DNA of 42,035 nucleotides from Acidobacteriota bacterium (lineage in GTDB: Bacteria; Acidobacteriota; Aminicenantia; JBFLYD01): NCBI GenBank assembly GCA_040756905.1, contig JBFLYD010000030.1, positions 1-42,035 on the forward strand. The letters are read 5' to 3'. The notes beneath the pieces were generated by a model. That model ran no database searches. It saw only the letters and a program-made list of their open reading frames with translations, and was not told the origin of the DNA. Numbering within the stretch: position 1 is the first letter of the stretch; each line of letters opens with the position of its first letter. Position numbers and translations under genes: made by a program. Positions 8,609-16,050 of this stretch are shown one piece after another.

Positions 8609-9862
8609 TTATTTACGGATTAAGGTATCGCTTATTGCCTCTCTTCTTTTCTCAATATTTGCCATTATCACAGCACATGTGGCATCTCCAAGAACATTGG
8701 GCACGGTTCGGAGCATATCAAGAAATCTGTCCACTCCCAGGACCAATGCTATGCCTTCCAGAGGAACATTCACAGCTCTTAATACCATGGTCAGCATTAT
8801 CATACCAACTCCAGGAACTCCAGCAGTTCCTATGGCAGCGGCTGTAGCTGTTAGAACTATGGTAAGCTGGTCCGGGAGGGTAAGTGGTATTCCGTAGACC
8901 TGGGCAATGAAGACTGCGGAAACACCCTGATAAAGGGCTGTTCCATTCATATTAATTGTAGCACCCAGGGGGAGGACAAAGCTATATATAAATCGAGGAA
9001 CTCCTAACCTTTCACAATTTTCCATGGTTACAGGAAGGGTGGCACTGGAAGAACAGGTAGAGAAAGCCATAAGCATTGCATCCTTCATCCCTTTAAAAAA
9101 CCTCCATGGATTCTCCTTCCCAAGTACCCATAAATTAAAGGGGAATACAATGAAGGTATGAATGAGAAGACCAGTGGCTACCACTGCGCAATATTTTAAA
9201 AGTGTCATTATTATTCCAGTTCCAAACCGACCGATAACCGCGCCTATAAGAGCTAAAACTCCATAAGGAGCAAGCTTCATTATCATATGAACAATCTTGA
9301 TGATAGAATCAGAAAGCCCATCGAAGAAATCGATGAGAGGCTGGGATTTCCTCTGTTCCATGGCGCTTACAGCTATACCAAAAATGAGCGCAAGAAATAT
9401 TATCTGAAGCATATTTCCTTCCATGGAAGCTTTTATGGGATTGGTAGGCACAATGTTTAAAATAAAATCTACAGGGGAAAGCTTTTTAATCTCTCCCAGA
9501 TTTATCTGTTGTTCACCTGAATAATTCTTAAGAAGTTTTTCTTGCGCACTTTTTTCAAGACCATATCCTGGCTTCAGGGTGTTAACGAGGAGAAGTCCAA
9601 TGCAAATGGCGACTGCAGTGGTTAAAAGATAATAAATCAGAGTTTTTACTCCTATCCTTCCCAGCTTTTTAACATCTCCAAGGCTTGCTGTTCCAACGAA
9701 TATGGAGGCAAAGACAAGGGGGATAACGACCATGGTTATCAATCGAATAAAGAGTTTTCCTACAGGCTCAATAGCTATTGCTGCTCTACCCCACACAATC
9801 CCGAGGATTAATCCCAGTATAAGACCTATGAAAATCTTTTGATACAGCTCGAGTTTTTTCAT
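8609..9862 (-). CDS. Dicarboxylate/amino acid:cation symporter (SLC1/DAACS)
   Basis: This inner-membrane secondary transporter has the elevator fold of GltPh/GltP and eight or so hydrophobic segments. Hairpin 1 carries SSSATLP (271-277) and TM7 carries NMNGT (304-308). Hairpin 2 has GTAGVPG (345-351). TM8 has D378, D382, R385, N389 and D393, matching D390, D394, R397, N401 and D405 of GltPh. The TM8 arginine predicts an acidic substrate such as glutamate, aspartate or a C4-dicarboxylate. The TM7 motif is NMN rather than the NMD of GltPh, so one sodium-site aspartate is replaced. The ATG is preceded by AAGGAG. It is the first gene of the long minus-strand run. Confidence 0.92.
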   Translation of the reverse strand: MKKLELYQKIFIGLILGLILGIVWGRAAIAIEPVGKLFIRLITMVVIPLVFASIFVGTASLGDVKKLGRIGVKTLIYYLLTTAVAICIGLLLVNTLKPGYGLEKSAQEKLLKNYSGEQQINLGEIKKLSPVDFILNIVPTNPIKASMEGNMLQIIFLALIFGIAVSAMEQRKSQPLIDFFDGLSDSIIKIVHMIMKLAPYGVLALIGAVIGRFGTGIIMTLLKYCAVVATGLLIHTFIVFPFNLWVLGKENPWRFFKGMKDAMLMAFSTCSSSATLPVTMENCERLGVPRFIYSFVLPLGATINMNGTALYQGVSAVFIAQVYGIPLTLPDQLTIVLTATAAAIGTAGVPGVGMIMLTMVLRAVNVPLEGIALVLGVDRFLDMLRTVPNVLGDATCAVIMANIEKRREAISDTLIRK

Positions 9863-10142
9863 ATTTTACTCCTTAAAAACCCTGGCTTCTTAATCATGCT
9901 TCTTTTTCCATGAGAAATTTACACTATATTTTTATTCATTGCCAATCAGAATAATACTATATAAGATACAAAAGAGTCTAAAAAAGCAAGAAGATTGGAG
10001 AAGATAGTCAAAAATATTGAGCTCTGGATATAGCATGTTGTCTCGCCTAAGAATCTAGTATTAGATGATTCAAAACGTAATCTTTAAAAATAGATTGATT
10101 GTTGATAGAATTTAATTTAATACAAATTATAAGGTGAATTTT
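9863..10142. other. Divergent intergenic region, nothing assigned
   Basis: About 280 bases separate the start of the symporter (minus) from the start of purD (plus). It must carry both promoters, but I could not pick a convincing -35/-10 pair for either. I see no RNA gene, riboswitch fold or repeat. The only firm element is the purD ribosome site AAGGTG at 10131-10136. Confidence 0.6.
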
Positions 10143-11468
10143 ATGAGAGTGCTGGTTGTAGGAAGCGGAGGAAGGGAACATGCTCTTGCATGGAAAATTT
10201 CTCAGAGTCCTCTTGTGGATAAAGTTTTCTGCGCGCCTGGAAATGGAGGGACTTCTGGGGTGGCTGAGAATGTTGACATTGAGTCATCTAAGATTTTCGA
10301 TTTAATAGAATTTGCTAAGAAAGAAAAAATTGACCTCACGGTAGTGGGACCTGAGCTTCCTCTTACGCAAGGAATAACAGATGAATTTCAGAAAAATGGG
10401 CTTAAAATATTTGGTCCCACACGTTCAGCTTCCCGGCTCGAGGGAAGCAAAATTTTTGCCAAAGAATTTATGAAAAAATATAACATTCCTACGGCTGACT
10501 TTGAAATTGTGTATTCTGAAGATGAGGCTGTAAAAATTATTTCTTCAGAAAGATTTAAATTCCCGTTACTTATAAAAGCTGATGGTCTGGCTGCAGGAAA
10601 AGGCTCAGTAATATGTAATGATTTTAACGGAGCTCGAAATACAATTGAGTTAATGATGAAAAATAAAATATTTGGCGAGGCTGGAGAAAAAGTTGTAATA
10701 GAAGAATTTCTATCTGGTCAGGAGGTTTCATTTATAGTGGTATCAGATGGGGAGAAAGTTATTCCCCTTGTGACTTCCCAGGATCATAAGAAAATCTTTG
10801 ATGGTGATAGAGGCCCTAACACAGGAGGAATGGGAGCCATTTCTCCTTCTCCATACATAACTAAAGAAATTTATTGGGAAATAATGAGTAAAACAATAAT
10901 ACCAACCATCCAGTACATGAAAAAAGAGGGAAATGAATTCAGAGGTGTTTTATACGCAGGTATGATATTAACTTCCGATGGACCCAAAGTTCTTGAGTTC
11001 AATTGCAGATTTGGAGATCCTGAAAACCAGGCCATTTTAATCAGAATGGAAAGTGATTTAATGGAACTTCTGATTGGTGCGGTTGAAGGAGATATATCAA
11101 AATCGCAAGTTAAATGGAGTAAGTTTCCATCAGGTTGCGTTGTGGTTGCCTCTAAAGGATATCCGGATAAATATGAAACAGGCAAAATCATTAAAGGACT
11201 GGATAAAGCTTCATCGATTAAGGGAATTGAGGTGTTTCATGCTGGAACGAAAAAGAAAAATTCTGAGTTTCTCACATCAGGAGGAAGAGTATTAGGAGTT
11301 TCAGGATGCGATGAAAGTATGTCTTCTACCATGGAAAAAATATACAGAGCGATATCAGTTATCTATTTTGAAGGGATGTACTATAGAAAGGATATTGGAA
11401 AAGGTGTTGAACGGGAGGCTCGCCGCAATCCCGCCCCTTCAGGGGCAGGTCAAGGCGAGCAATATTAA
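10143..11468 (+). CDS. purD: Phosphoribosylamine-glycine ligase
   Basis: PurD is an ATP-grasp ligase that joins glycine to phosphoribosylamine in purine synthesis. It opens with MRVLVVGSGGREHALAW, the family signature. It has the ATP-grasp region around LIKADGLAAGKG and the DRGPNTGGMGA loop, and ends with the usual YYRKDIG element. I chose the ATG at 10143; an in-frame GTG at 10134 lies inside the ribosome-binding site AAGGTG. The C-terminus is odd. After KGVERE, where other PurD proteins stop (E. coli ends ...WRAVEREQ), about 16 residues (ARRNPAPSGAGQGEQY) are encoded by a palindromic repeat shared with the mtaB 3' end. It is followed by purE after 95 bases. Confidence 0.95.
   Translation: MRVLVVGSGGREHALAWKISQSPLVDKVFCAPGNGGTSGVAENVDIESSKIFDLIEFAKKEKIDLTVVGPELPLTQGITDEFQKNGLKIFGPTRSASRLEGSKIFAKEFMKKYNIPTADFEIVYSEDEAVKIISSERFKFPLLIKADGLAAGKGSVICNDFNGARNTIELMMKNKIFGEAGEKVVIEEFLSGQEVSFIVVSDGEKVIPLVTSQDHKKIFDGDRGPNTGGMGAISPSPYITKEIYWEIMSKTIIPTIQYMKKEGNEFRGVLYAGMILTSDGPKVLEFNCRFGDPENQAILIRMESDLMELLIGAVEGDISKSQVKWSKFPSGCVVVASKGYPDKYETGKIIKGLDKASSIKGIEVFHAGTKKKNSEFLTSGGRVLGVSGCDESMSSTMEKIYRAISVIYFEGMYYRKDIGKGVEREARRNPAPSGAGQGEQY
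11407..11460 (+). repeat. Palindromic repeat absorbed in the purD 3' end
   Basis: The stretch beginning TTGAACGGGAGGCTCGCC matches the stretch after the mtaB stop (13313 onward) with only a few changes over about 42 bases. It folds as nested stems: an outer GCTCGCC (11418-11424) with GGCGAGC (11454-11460), and an inner CCCGCCCC-TTCA-GGGGCAGG. In the purD copy the frame stays open across the whole hairpin. In the mtaB copy the TGA stop lies in the repeat's first bases. Confidence 0.75.
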
Positions 11469-11491
11469 TGATAAAATACCTTGCCGTCGAA

Positions 11492-11541
11492 GAATCCCCG
11501 CCATTTCCTGTCCTGAACTTGATTCAGGAATGGCGGGGTTC
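11492..11541 (+). repeat. Hairpin between purD and purE
   Basis: This is a strong inverted repeat. GAATCCCCGCCATT pairs with AATGGCGGGGTTC, and the inner palindrome is CTGAACTTGATTCAG. The inner word is nearly the same as the apical hairpin of MITE copy 1 (CCGAACTTGATTCGG). The downstream arm is followed only by CTTTAAAAG, so it is a weak intrinsic terminator at best. It more likely attenuates transcription or protects the mRNA ahead of purE. Confidence 0.6.
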
Positions 11542-11563
11542 TTTAAAAGATTGAGGAGGATAC

Positions 11564-12067
11564 ATGAGTAAAATTTTATTTCTTATCGGTTCTGATTCTG
11601 ATTTTCCTCAGATTAAGGATGCGTTAGAAATTTTAGATGATTTTGGCGTTGATTATGAAATTGAGGTTACTTCAGCTCATCGGACTCCTCAGAGAACTCT
11701 TAATATCGTAAAGAAGGCAGAAGAGGAGGGCGTGCAAATTATAATTGCTGGCGCTGGTGGTTCAGCTCATTTAGCAGGTGTTGTTGCTTCTCATACTTTA
11801 ATTCCTGTTATAGGAGTTCCGATGGAAAGCTCCATTTCAGGACTTGATTCATTACTTTCGACAGTTCAGATGCCGAAAGGGGTTCCTGTTGCTACGATGG
11901 GAATAGGAAAATCAGGCGCTTCAAACGCTGCCCTATTTGCAGTTGAAGTTCTTTCTCTCCAGGATGAAAACCTGAAACAAAAACTTCAAAAATACAGGGA
12001 GAATTTAGAAATTGAGGTTGAGAAAAAATCTGAAAATTTAAAGAAGTTGGTGAAAGGGAATAAATGA
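11564..12067 (+). CDS. purE: N5-carboxyaminoimidazole ribonucleotide mutase (PurE)
   Basis: PurE rearranges N5-CAIR to CAIR in purine synthesis and is normally an octamer. The N-terminal GSDSDFP (9-15) and the SAHRTP motif (37-42, including the catalytic H39) are intact. The glycine-rich GAGGSAHLAGVVA and the bacterial type QMPKGVPVATMGIG are also present. A C-terminal Lys/Glu-rich tail extends slightly past the core. The ATG has a strong ribosome site, GAGGAGG, at 11553-11559. It sits between purD and mtaB; no purK is visible in the window, although a class I mutase normally needs it. Confidence 0.95.
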   Translation: MSKILFLIGSDSDFPQIKDALEILDDFGVDYEIEVTSAHRTPQRTLNIVKKAEEEGVQIIIAGAGGSAHLAGVVASHTLIPVIGVPMESSISGLDSLLSTVQMPKGVPVATMGIGKSGASNAALFAVEVLSLQDENLKQKLQKYRENLEIEVEKKSENLKKLVKGNK

Positions 12068-12071
12068 ATAA

Positions 12072-13316
12072 ATGAGATTTTCAGTATATAATTTTGGGTG
12101 TCGAGCTAACACATCTGAAGCATTTCAATGGGTAGAATCTTTGACGGAGAATGGATATAAGTTTGAAAAGAATTTCGAAGATTCTGACATCGTGATAATC
12201 AATTCATGCACATTAACTTCAAGAGCTGACAGAGATGTAAAAAATTTAATAAAGAAAATTAATCAAAAGGATAAAAAAGCCAGGGTGGTTTTGACAGGAT
12301 GTTATCTCCAGAGAAAACCAGAGGAGTTGGAAAGACTTGGTGAAATATTTTTAAAAGTTTTAAATGAAGAAAAAGATTCAATCCCTCAAAAAATAATTGA
12401 TACATTCGGAAAAAAACAAAATGGTTCAAAAGTAGTTTCTTATCGGTCAAGGGCGCTTGTTAAGATTCAGGATGGGTGTAACTTAAAATGTTCTTTTTGT
12501 ATAATTCCATTGGTAAGAGGGAAAAGTAGAAGCATTCCATCTGAGGAGATCATAGAAAAAATAAAAAAATATTCTGATGAGGGATACAAAGAGATAGTGC
12601 TCACCGGAATTCACATAAATTCCTGGGGAATAGATTTCTCACCAAAAAGAAAACTTTCAGATTTGATTAGAGAAATAAATAAAATAAATTCAGTCAATTA
12701 TATGAGGCTGACCTCGCTGGATCCCAGATTTTTAAATGAAGAAATGATTGAAACTTTAATTTCCTCTGAGAAAATAGCTCCCCATTTCCATCTTTCTATT
12801 CAGAGTGGCAGCGAAAAAATTTTAAAGTTGATGCGAAGGGATTCCATTGCAAAAAGATATGAAGATATTATTTATAAGTTAAAAGAAAGCCTCCCTGAAA
12901 GCTGCGTGGGTGCTGACATCATTGTCGGATTTCCAGGAGAAATAGATGAAGATTTTAGACGCACATACGAGTTTGTTAAAAATGTTCCTTTAGATTACCT
13001 TCATGTTTTTCCTTTTTCTCCGAGACCTGGCACAGAGGCTTCTAAAATGAATAATAAAGTTGATGAGAAAGTAAAAACCAGAAGAGCTTCTCTATTGAGA
13101 AAATTATCCAGGGAGAAAAAAGAAAAATTTATTAGAAATTTCATGGGCAAAGAGCTTGAGGGGGTTGTAATCAGAAATAATTTCGATAGCGGAGAAGTTC
13201 TTACTTCTAATTACATAAAGGCAAAAGTTATAAACTTAAAAAATAGAGAGAAAGAGCTAACAAAGATCAGGATTGGAAAGGTTCAGGATGGAATTGTTTG
13301 GGCAGAATCAATTTGA
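12072..13316 (+). CDS. mtaB: tRNA t6A37 methylthiotransferase MtaB
   Basis: MtaB is a methylthiotransferase that converts t6A at tRNA position 37 into ms2t6A. The UPF0004 cluster cysteines are C10, C46 and C77. The radical SAM CxxxCxxC is C136, C140, C143 (QDGCNLKCSFCIIPLVRG). The short linker between the two domains and the motif YNFGCRAN favour MtaB over MiaB. The length of 414 residues is normal. The ATG lies four bases after the purE stop (TGA at 12065-12067), so the pair is co-translated. It ends in the first bases of a palindromic repeat that also forms a terminator-like hairpin. Confidence 0.93.
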   Translation: MRFSVYNFGCRANTSEAFQWVESLTENGYKFEKNFEDSDIVIINSCTLTSRADRDVKNLIKKINQKDKKARVVLTGCYLQRKPEELERLGEIFLKVLNEEKDSIPQKIIDTFGKKQNGSKVVSYRSRALVKIQDGCNLKCSFCIIPLVRGKSRSIPSEEIIEKIKKYSDEGYKEIVLTGIHINSWGIDFSPKRKLSDLIREINKINSVNYMRLTSLDPRFLNEEMIETLISSEKIAPHFHLSIQSGSEKILKLMRRDSIAKRYEDIIYKLKESLPESCVGADIIVGFPGEIDEDFRRTYEFVKNVPLDYLHVFPFSPRPGTEASKMNNKVDEKVKTRRASLLRKLSREKKEKFIRNFMGKELEGVVIRNNFDSGEVLTSNYIKAKVINLKNREKELTKIRIGKVQDGIVWAESI

Positions 13317-13332
13317 ACGGAAGGCTCGCTGA

Positions 13333-13358
13333 AATCCCGTCCCTTCAGGGGCGGGGTT
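13333..13358. terminator. Bidirectional hairpin terminator, mtaB / radical SAM gene
   Basis: An 11-bp stem, AATCCCGTCCC with GGGGCGGGGTT (two G-T pairs), closes on the loop TTCA. It lies between the convergent stops of mtaB and the radical SAM gene. On the plus strand it is followed by CTTCAATAGAATTTTT, so the T-run is delayed. It is part of the repeat shared with the purD 3' end. Confidence 0.6.
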
Positions 13359-13360
13359 CT

Positions 13361-14611
13361 TCAATAGAATTTTTCCTTCCACTCCATTGGGTCAAGGGGA
13401 ATGTTAATTTTCCTCTTTTTCATTTTATACTTGAAGTATGGCTTTGCGAGGATTTTCAACACATTCATTTTGAAGTTATAGATATAGTATCTAAGATCCC
13501 TTTCAACAAGATATTTTGCATCAGCGGGTAAGACAACGAGACTTACTTCAATATTCGGAACAATCCCTGTAGGGATATTTTTTTTAATGCATGATTTATA
13601 GAGATATCTAAATACAACATACATATCCTCATAGGATGGAGAAGGAAAATCTTCCATGTCAGCTCCAATTACAGGTCTAAAAATGCATACAGTGGGAAAT
13701 GCTCCAGTATCAGTTATGTAGTCTATTGCCTTTAGAGTATCTTCTATCGGTTCAACCCCTGCGATTATTTCACCCGATGCTTTCCCTTTTCCCATTTTTT
13801 TTGAAGTGTGTTCGAGGGCATCAAAAAAGGTCTTCTGTCTGACAAGTTTGAATTTTCCTGGAAGGAATTTTTCGAAGTACTCAGGATTGTGAAATTCATA
13901 GCAATATGAGAAATGATCAGCTCCTAAATCTATGAGCCAGTCGATTTTCCATAGTTCTCTTGGTGGAATCAACTGGACACCGACTAACACTCCAACCTCT
14001 TCTTTAAGGGCTTTCACATAAGGAGCCATTACCTCAGCATCTCTTCCACTGTTATAACCCGAGTTTAAATGAACAAATGTAATCTTTGATTCTTCTTTTG
14101 CTCGAGTGGCAGTCTCCACTACATCTTCGATCTTTTTTTCAGCTACCTCATTAACTCCAACGTTCAACCCTGTTGTGCAGAATTTACAATTCATCGGAGG
14201 ATCATAATACCAGAAGCCGCAGGAGTTTGAAACATAAATTCCAAGGTATGTTCCCTGCATAACTCCTATCATAGACATTAAAGTTTCAGAAGATGTTTTT
14301 TCATTGTACCACCTGGGTTCCTCTGGAATTTTAATCAAATATTTGAGATTATTCCTTTCATCTATCACAAAATAATCATCCTCTATTTTCTTGAGTAAAT
14401 AAGGTGAATTTTGAGCGAAGTCTTCTTCTACAGGTATGTTCGTCCATATATCTTTGAGCTTTCCAGGAATAATAACTTCCAATCCGCTTCCAAGCCCAGC
14501 CCTTGTCCTTGCGAATAGCCTTGCATCCTTGTCCAGAGTGCAACTTTCATCAATCCTGATTCCTTTGCAGAATAAATCTAACTGAAGCTCTCCTGGATTA
14601 AGTTTTACCAT
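13361..14611 (-). CDS. Radical SAM protein with CX10CX2C cluster motif
   Basis: The 416-residue protein has no family I can name. The likely cluster cysteines are C131, C142 and C145 in CGFWYYDPPMNCKFCTTG. This is a CX10CX2C arrangement, longer than the standard CX3CX2C, but with the typical aromatic residue before the third cysteine. Downstream pieces suit a radical SAM TIM barrel: a beta strand TFVHLNSGYNSGRD, then GVQLIPPREL, SYCYEFHN, ASGEIIAGVEPIEDTLKAI and VCIFRPVIGAD. An N-terminal domain of about 100 residues precedes it, and a basic C-terminal tail (YFKYKMKKRK) follows. The substrate is unknown. It is convergent with mtaB and shares the hairpin at 13333-13358. The ATG at 14611 has only a weak ribosome site. 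Confidence 0.8.
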   Translation of the reverse strand: MVKLNPGELQLDLFCKGIRIDESCTLDKDARLFARTRAGLGSGLEVIIPGKLKDIWTNIPVEEDFAQNSPYLLKKIEDDYFVIDERNNLKYLIKIPEEPRWYNEKTSSETLMSMIGVMQGTYLGIYVSNSCGFWYYDPPMNCKFCTTGLNVGVNEVAEKKIEDVVETATRAKEESKITFVHLNSGYNSGRDAEVMAPYVKALKEEVGVLVGVQLIPPRELWKIDWLIDLGADHFSYCYEFHNPEYFEKFLPGKFKLVRQKTFFDALEHTSKKMGKGKASGEIIAGVEPIEDTLKAIDYITDTGAFPTVCIFRPVIGADMEDFPSPSYEDMYVVFRYLYKSCIKKNIPTGIVPNIEVSLVVLPADAKYLVERDLRYYIYNFKMNVLKILAKPYFKYKMKKRKINIPLDPMEWKEKFY

Positions 14612-14681
14612 TTCTTTTTCATTAAGGTTTTTATTATAGCATAAAAATTCAGAACACGTCAGAATTTTTATTTAATTTTAT

Positions 14682-14727
14682 AAAGAGGTCAACCATCTTC
14701 TGAGCGAAGGGGATGGTTGACCTCTTT
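14682..14727. terminator. Perfect 16-bp stem hairpin with T-tract
   Basis: AAAGAGGTCAACCATC (14682-14697) pairs perfectly with GATGGTTGACCTCTTT (14712-14727) around a 14-base loop. T-rich sequence follows on both strands. For the minus strand it lies just after the unknown 135-residue gene and before the radical SAM gene, so it is a good candidate terminator. The arm word GAGGTCAACCAT also belongs to the dispersed repeat family seen at 16849, 24488 and 38414. Confidence 0.7.
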
Positions 14728-14753
14728 TTAGAGTTAAGGATTCAGCATAATTT

Positions 14754-15161
14754 TTATTCTGGTATGTCAAATGGAAACGACCTTCGGAATTTTTCTGGTC
14801 TATAAGAAGGGGAGAAACCTGACACGAGAAATTTTAGCCAAGATTTAATTTGATTTTCATCGGAGAATTCAGGTTTTACTTCCATACCGCCGTAGCTGAA
14901 TCTATCGCGACTATGGGGAATAAGGCTTTTCTTGTAGAAGAAACCAACCACTTTATCTTTATGGAAAAAGAATTTAATTATTCCTCTGTTTGGTTTACCT
15001 TTCACTTGATTATCTATAGAGATTTCAAATCCTGTTGCTTTTGGATGGATTTTATATTTTTCCTCCGAATTTCTTAAAATTTTTAACAATGTTTTAAAAA
15101 TTTCGCCTTTATCAGAATATTCCGTGATTTTTTCCTTTGCTTCTTCTTCATTAAAAATCAT
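14754..15161 (-). CDS. Unknown 135-residue protein
   Basis: I do not recognise a family. The predicted protein is soluble, without a signal peptide or membrane segment. It has an acidic, helical N-terminal third and a beta-rich middle (GFEISID, RGIIKFFFHKDKVVGFFYKK). The C-terminus is rich in aromatic and basic residues (SPSYRPEKFRRSFPF). I chose the ATG at 15161 because GAAGGAAAAT immediately precedes it; a TTG at 15203 in the same frame lacks a ribosome site. It is flanked by a terminator hairpin downstream and by an OmpA-type gene remnant upstream, so it may be a survivor of a rearranged locus. Confidence 0.6.
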   Translation of the reverse strand: MIFNEEEAKEKITEYSDKGEIFKTLLKILRNSEEKYKIHPKATGFEISIDNQVKGKPNRGIIKFFFHKDKVVGFFYKKSLIPHSRDRFSYGGMEVKPEFSDENQIKSWLKFLVSGFSPSYRPEKFRRSFPFDIPE

Positions 15162-15278
15162 ATTTTCCTTCAAGCGATTGAAAATAGAAAAAGATGTTAT
15201 CAAATTCTTTTTGTCAGATCAAAAATCTTGCTTTTTAATTCAGTTTCAATCAAATGAGATATTTTTTATTTTCGTCTA

Positions 15279-15344
15279 TTATTGTTCTACAAGTTCAACA
15301 CGTCGATTCTTTGCACGACCTTCCTCCGTAACTTTTAAAAAATA
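15279..15344 (-). pseudogene. 3' remnant of an OmpA-family gene
   Basis: The minus strand encodes YFLKV followed by TEEGRAKNRRVELVEQ and a TAA stop. The TEEGRAKNRRVEL string is the hallmark end of the OmpA C-terminal peptidoglycan-binding domain. Five codons before the recognisable part, an in-frame TGA closes the frame, and I find no OmpA-like sequence further upstream in any frame. This is therefore the last 21 codons of a lost outer-membrane or Pal-like protein gene, not a working gene. Confidence 0.75.
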
Positions 15345-15490
15345 TCATAACTTTTCAGTCATAATCAATTAACATCCACCCTAATCTTTTTTTTTCTTAA
15401 AAATACAAAAGAAAAAGTAGGTTATATTAAAATACATTAATAAGATTATATCTTTGCCATAATATTACTGAGGGCAAATCCTTTATTTGC

Positions 15491-15519
15491 TTGACAATGA
15501 GAGGATTTTATTTGAAAAT
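15491..15519 (+). promoter_or_regulatory. Possible greA promoter
   Basis: A consensus TTGACA at 15491-15496 is followed after 17 bases by GAAAAT (15514-15519), a four-of-six match to the -10 box. The start of greA lies 18 bases further on. The -10 match is weak. Confidence 0.4.
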
Positions 15520-15537
15520 TAAAGATGTTTCAGAAGA

Positions 15538-16026
15538 ATGGAAAGAATAAAGAAAACACTAAAGATCCAGATCGAAAAACTGGAGAAAGAATTAAGGGTA
15601 GACATTCCAAAAGAGCTTGAAAAAGCAGCTTCCTTAGGTGATTTGAGTGAAAATGCGGAATATCAATATTTAAAAGAGAGGCAGTTTTACTTAAGCGCGA
15701 GGATTGCTCAGCTTAAGCAGAGATTGTCAGATATTTCACTAATAAATATCGATGATATCCCGAGAGATAAAGTTGGTTACGGTTCTAAGGTATATCTTAT
15801 TGAATTGGATACAAACAAAGAAGTTGTTTATAAACTCGTTTTTCCAGAGGAATCTGATGTTGGAAAGGGATTGATTTCTACCGCTTCGCCAGTTGGGAGA
15901 GCTTTAATGGGGAAAGAAATGGGGGAGGAAGTAGTGGTAACTGTTCCAAACGGAAAGAGAAGTTTTTTAATAAAGAGAATACAGACTATCCATGACTTAT
16001 TGGAAGAAGAAAGAGAAGAAGTATGA
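15538..16026 (+). CDS. greA: Transcription elongation factor GreA
   Basis: GreA enters the RNA polymerase secondary channel and stimulates cleavage of backtracked transcripts. The N-terminal coiled coil (about 1-75) carries the tip motif GDLSENAEY (34-42), whose acidic residues stimulate cleavage. The C-terminal domain (about 80-160) has the FKBP-like pattern with STASPVGRALMGKEMG. The length of 162 residues is typical. The ATG at 15538 has only a weak purine stretch upstream (CAGAAGA); other nearby start codons are out of frame. lepB follows 24 bases later and is probably cotranscribed. The C-terminal LEEEREEV tail is slightly longer than usual. Confidence 0.94.
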   Translation: MERIKKTLKIQIEKLEKELRVDIPKELEKAASLGDLSENAEYQYLKERQFYLSARIAQLKQRLSDISLINIDDIPRDKVGYGSKVYLIELDTNKEVVYKLVFPEESDVGKGLISTASPVGRALMGKEMGEEVVVTVPNGKRSFLIKRIQTIHDLLEEEREEV

Positions 16027-16050
16027 ACAATTTGAAGGAGAGAGTAGAGT

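Larger units (their letters stand above)
15162..15537. other. AT-rich intergenic region with decayed gene end
   Basis: About 375 bases lie between the unknown protein and greA. The only recognisable content is the OmpA-type remnant on the minus strand (15279-15344) and a possible greA promoter at 15491-15519. The rest is AT-rich with no hairpin, RNA gene or conserved frame that I can see. Confidence 0.6.

Noticed and set aside
10134-10142. GTG at 10134 as the purD start
   Set aside because: The GTG is part of the AAGGTG ribosome site for the ATG at 10143, and the family starts at MRVLVVGSGG.
15162-15203. TTG at 15203 as the start of the unknown minus-strand protein
   Set aside because: No ribosome site precedes it, whereas GAAGGAAAAT stands directly before the ATG at 15161.
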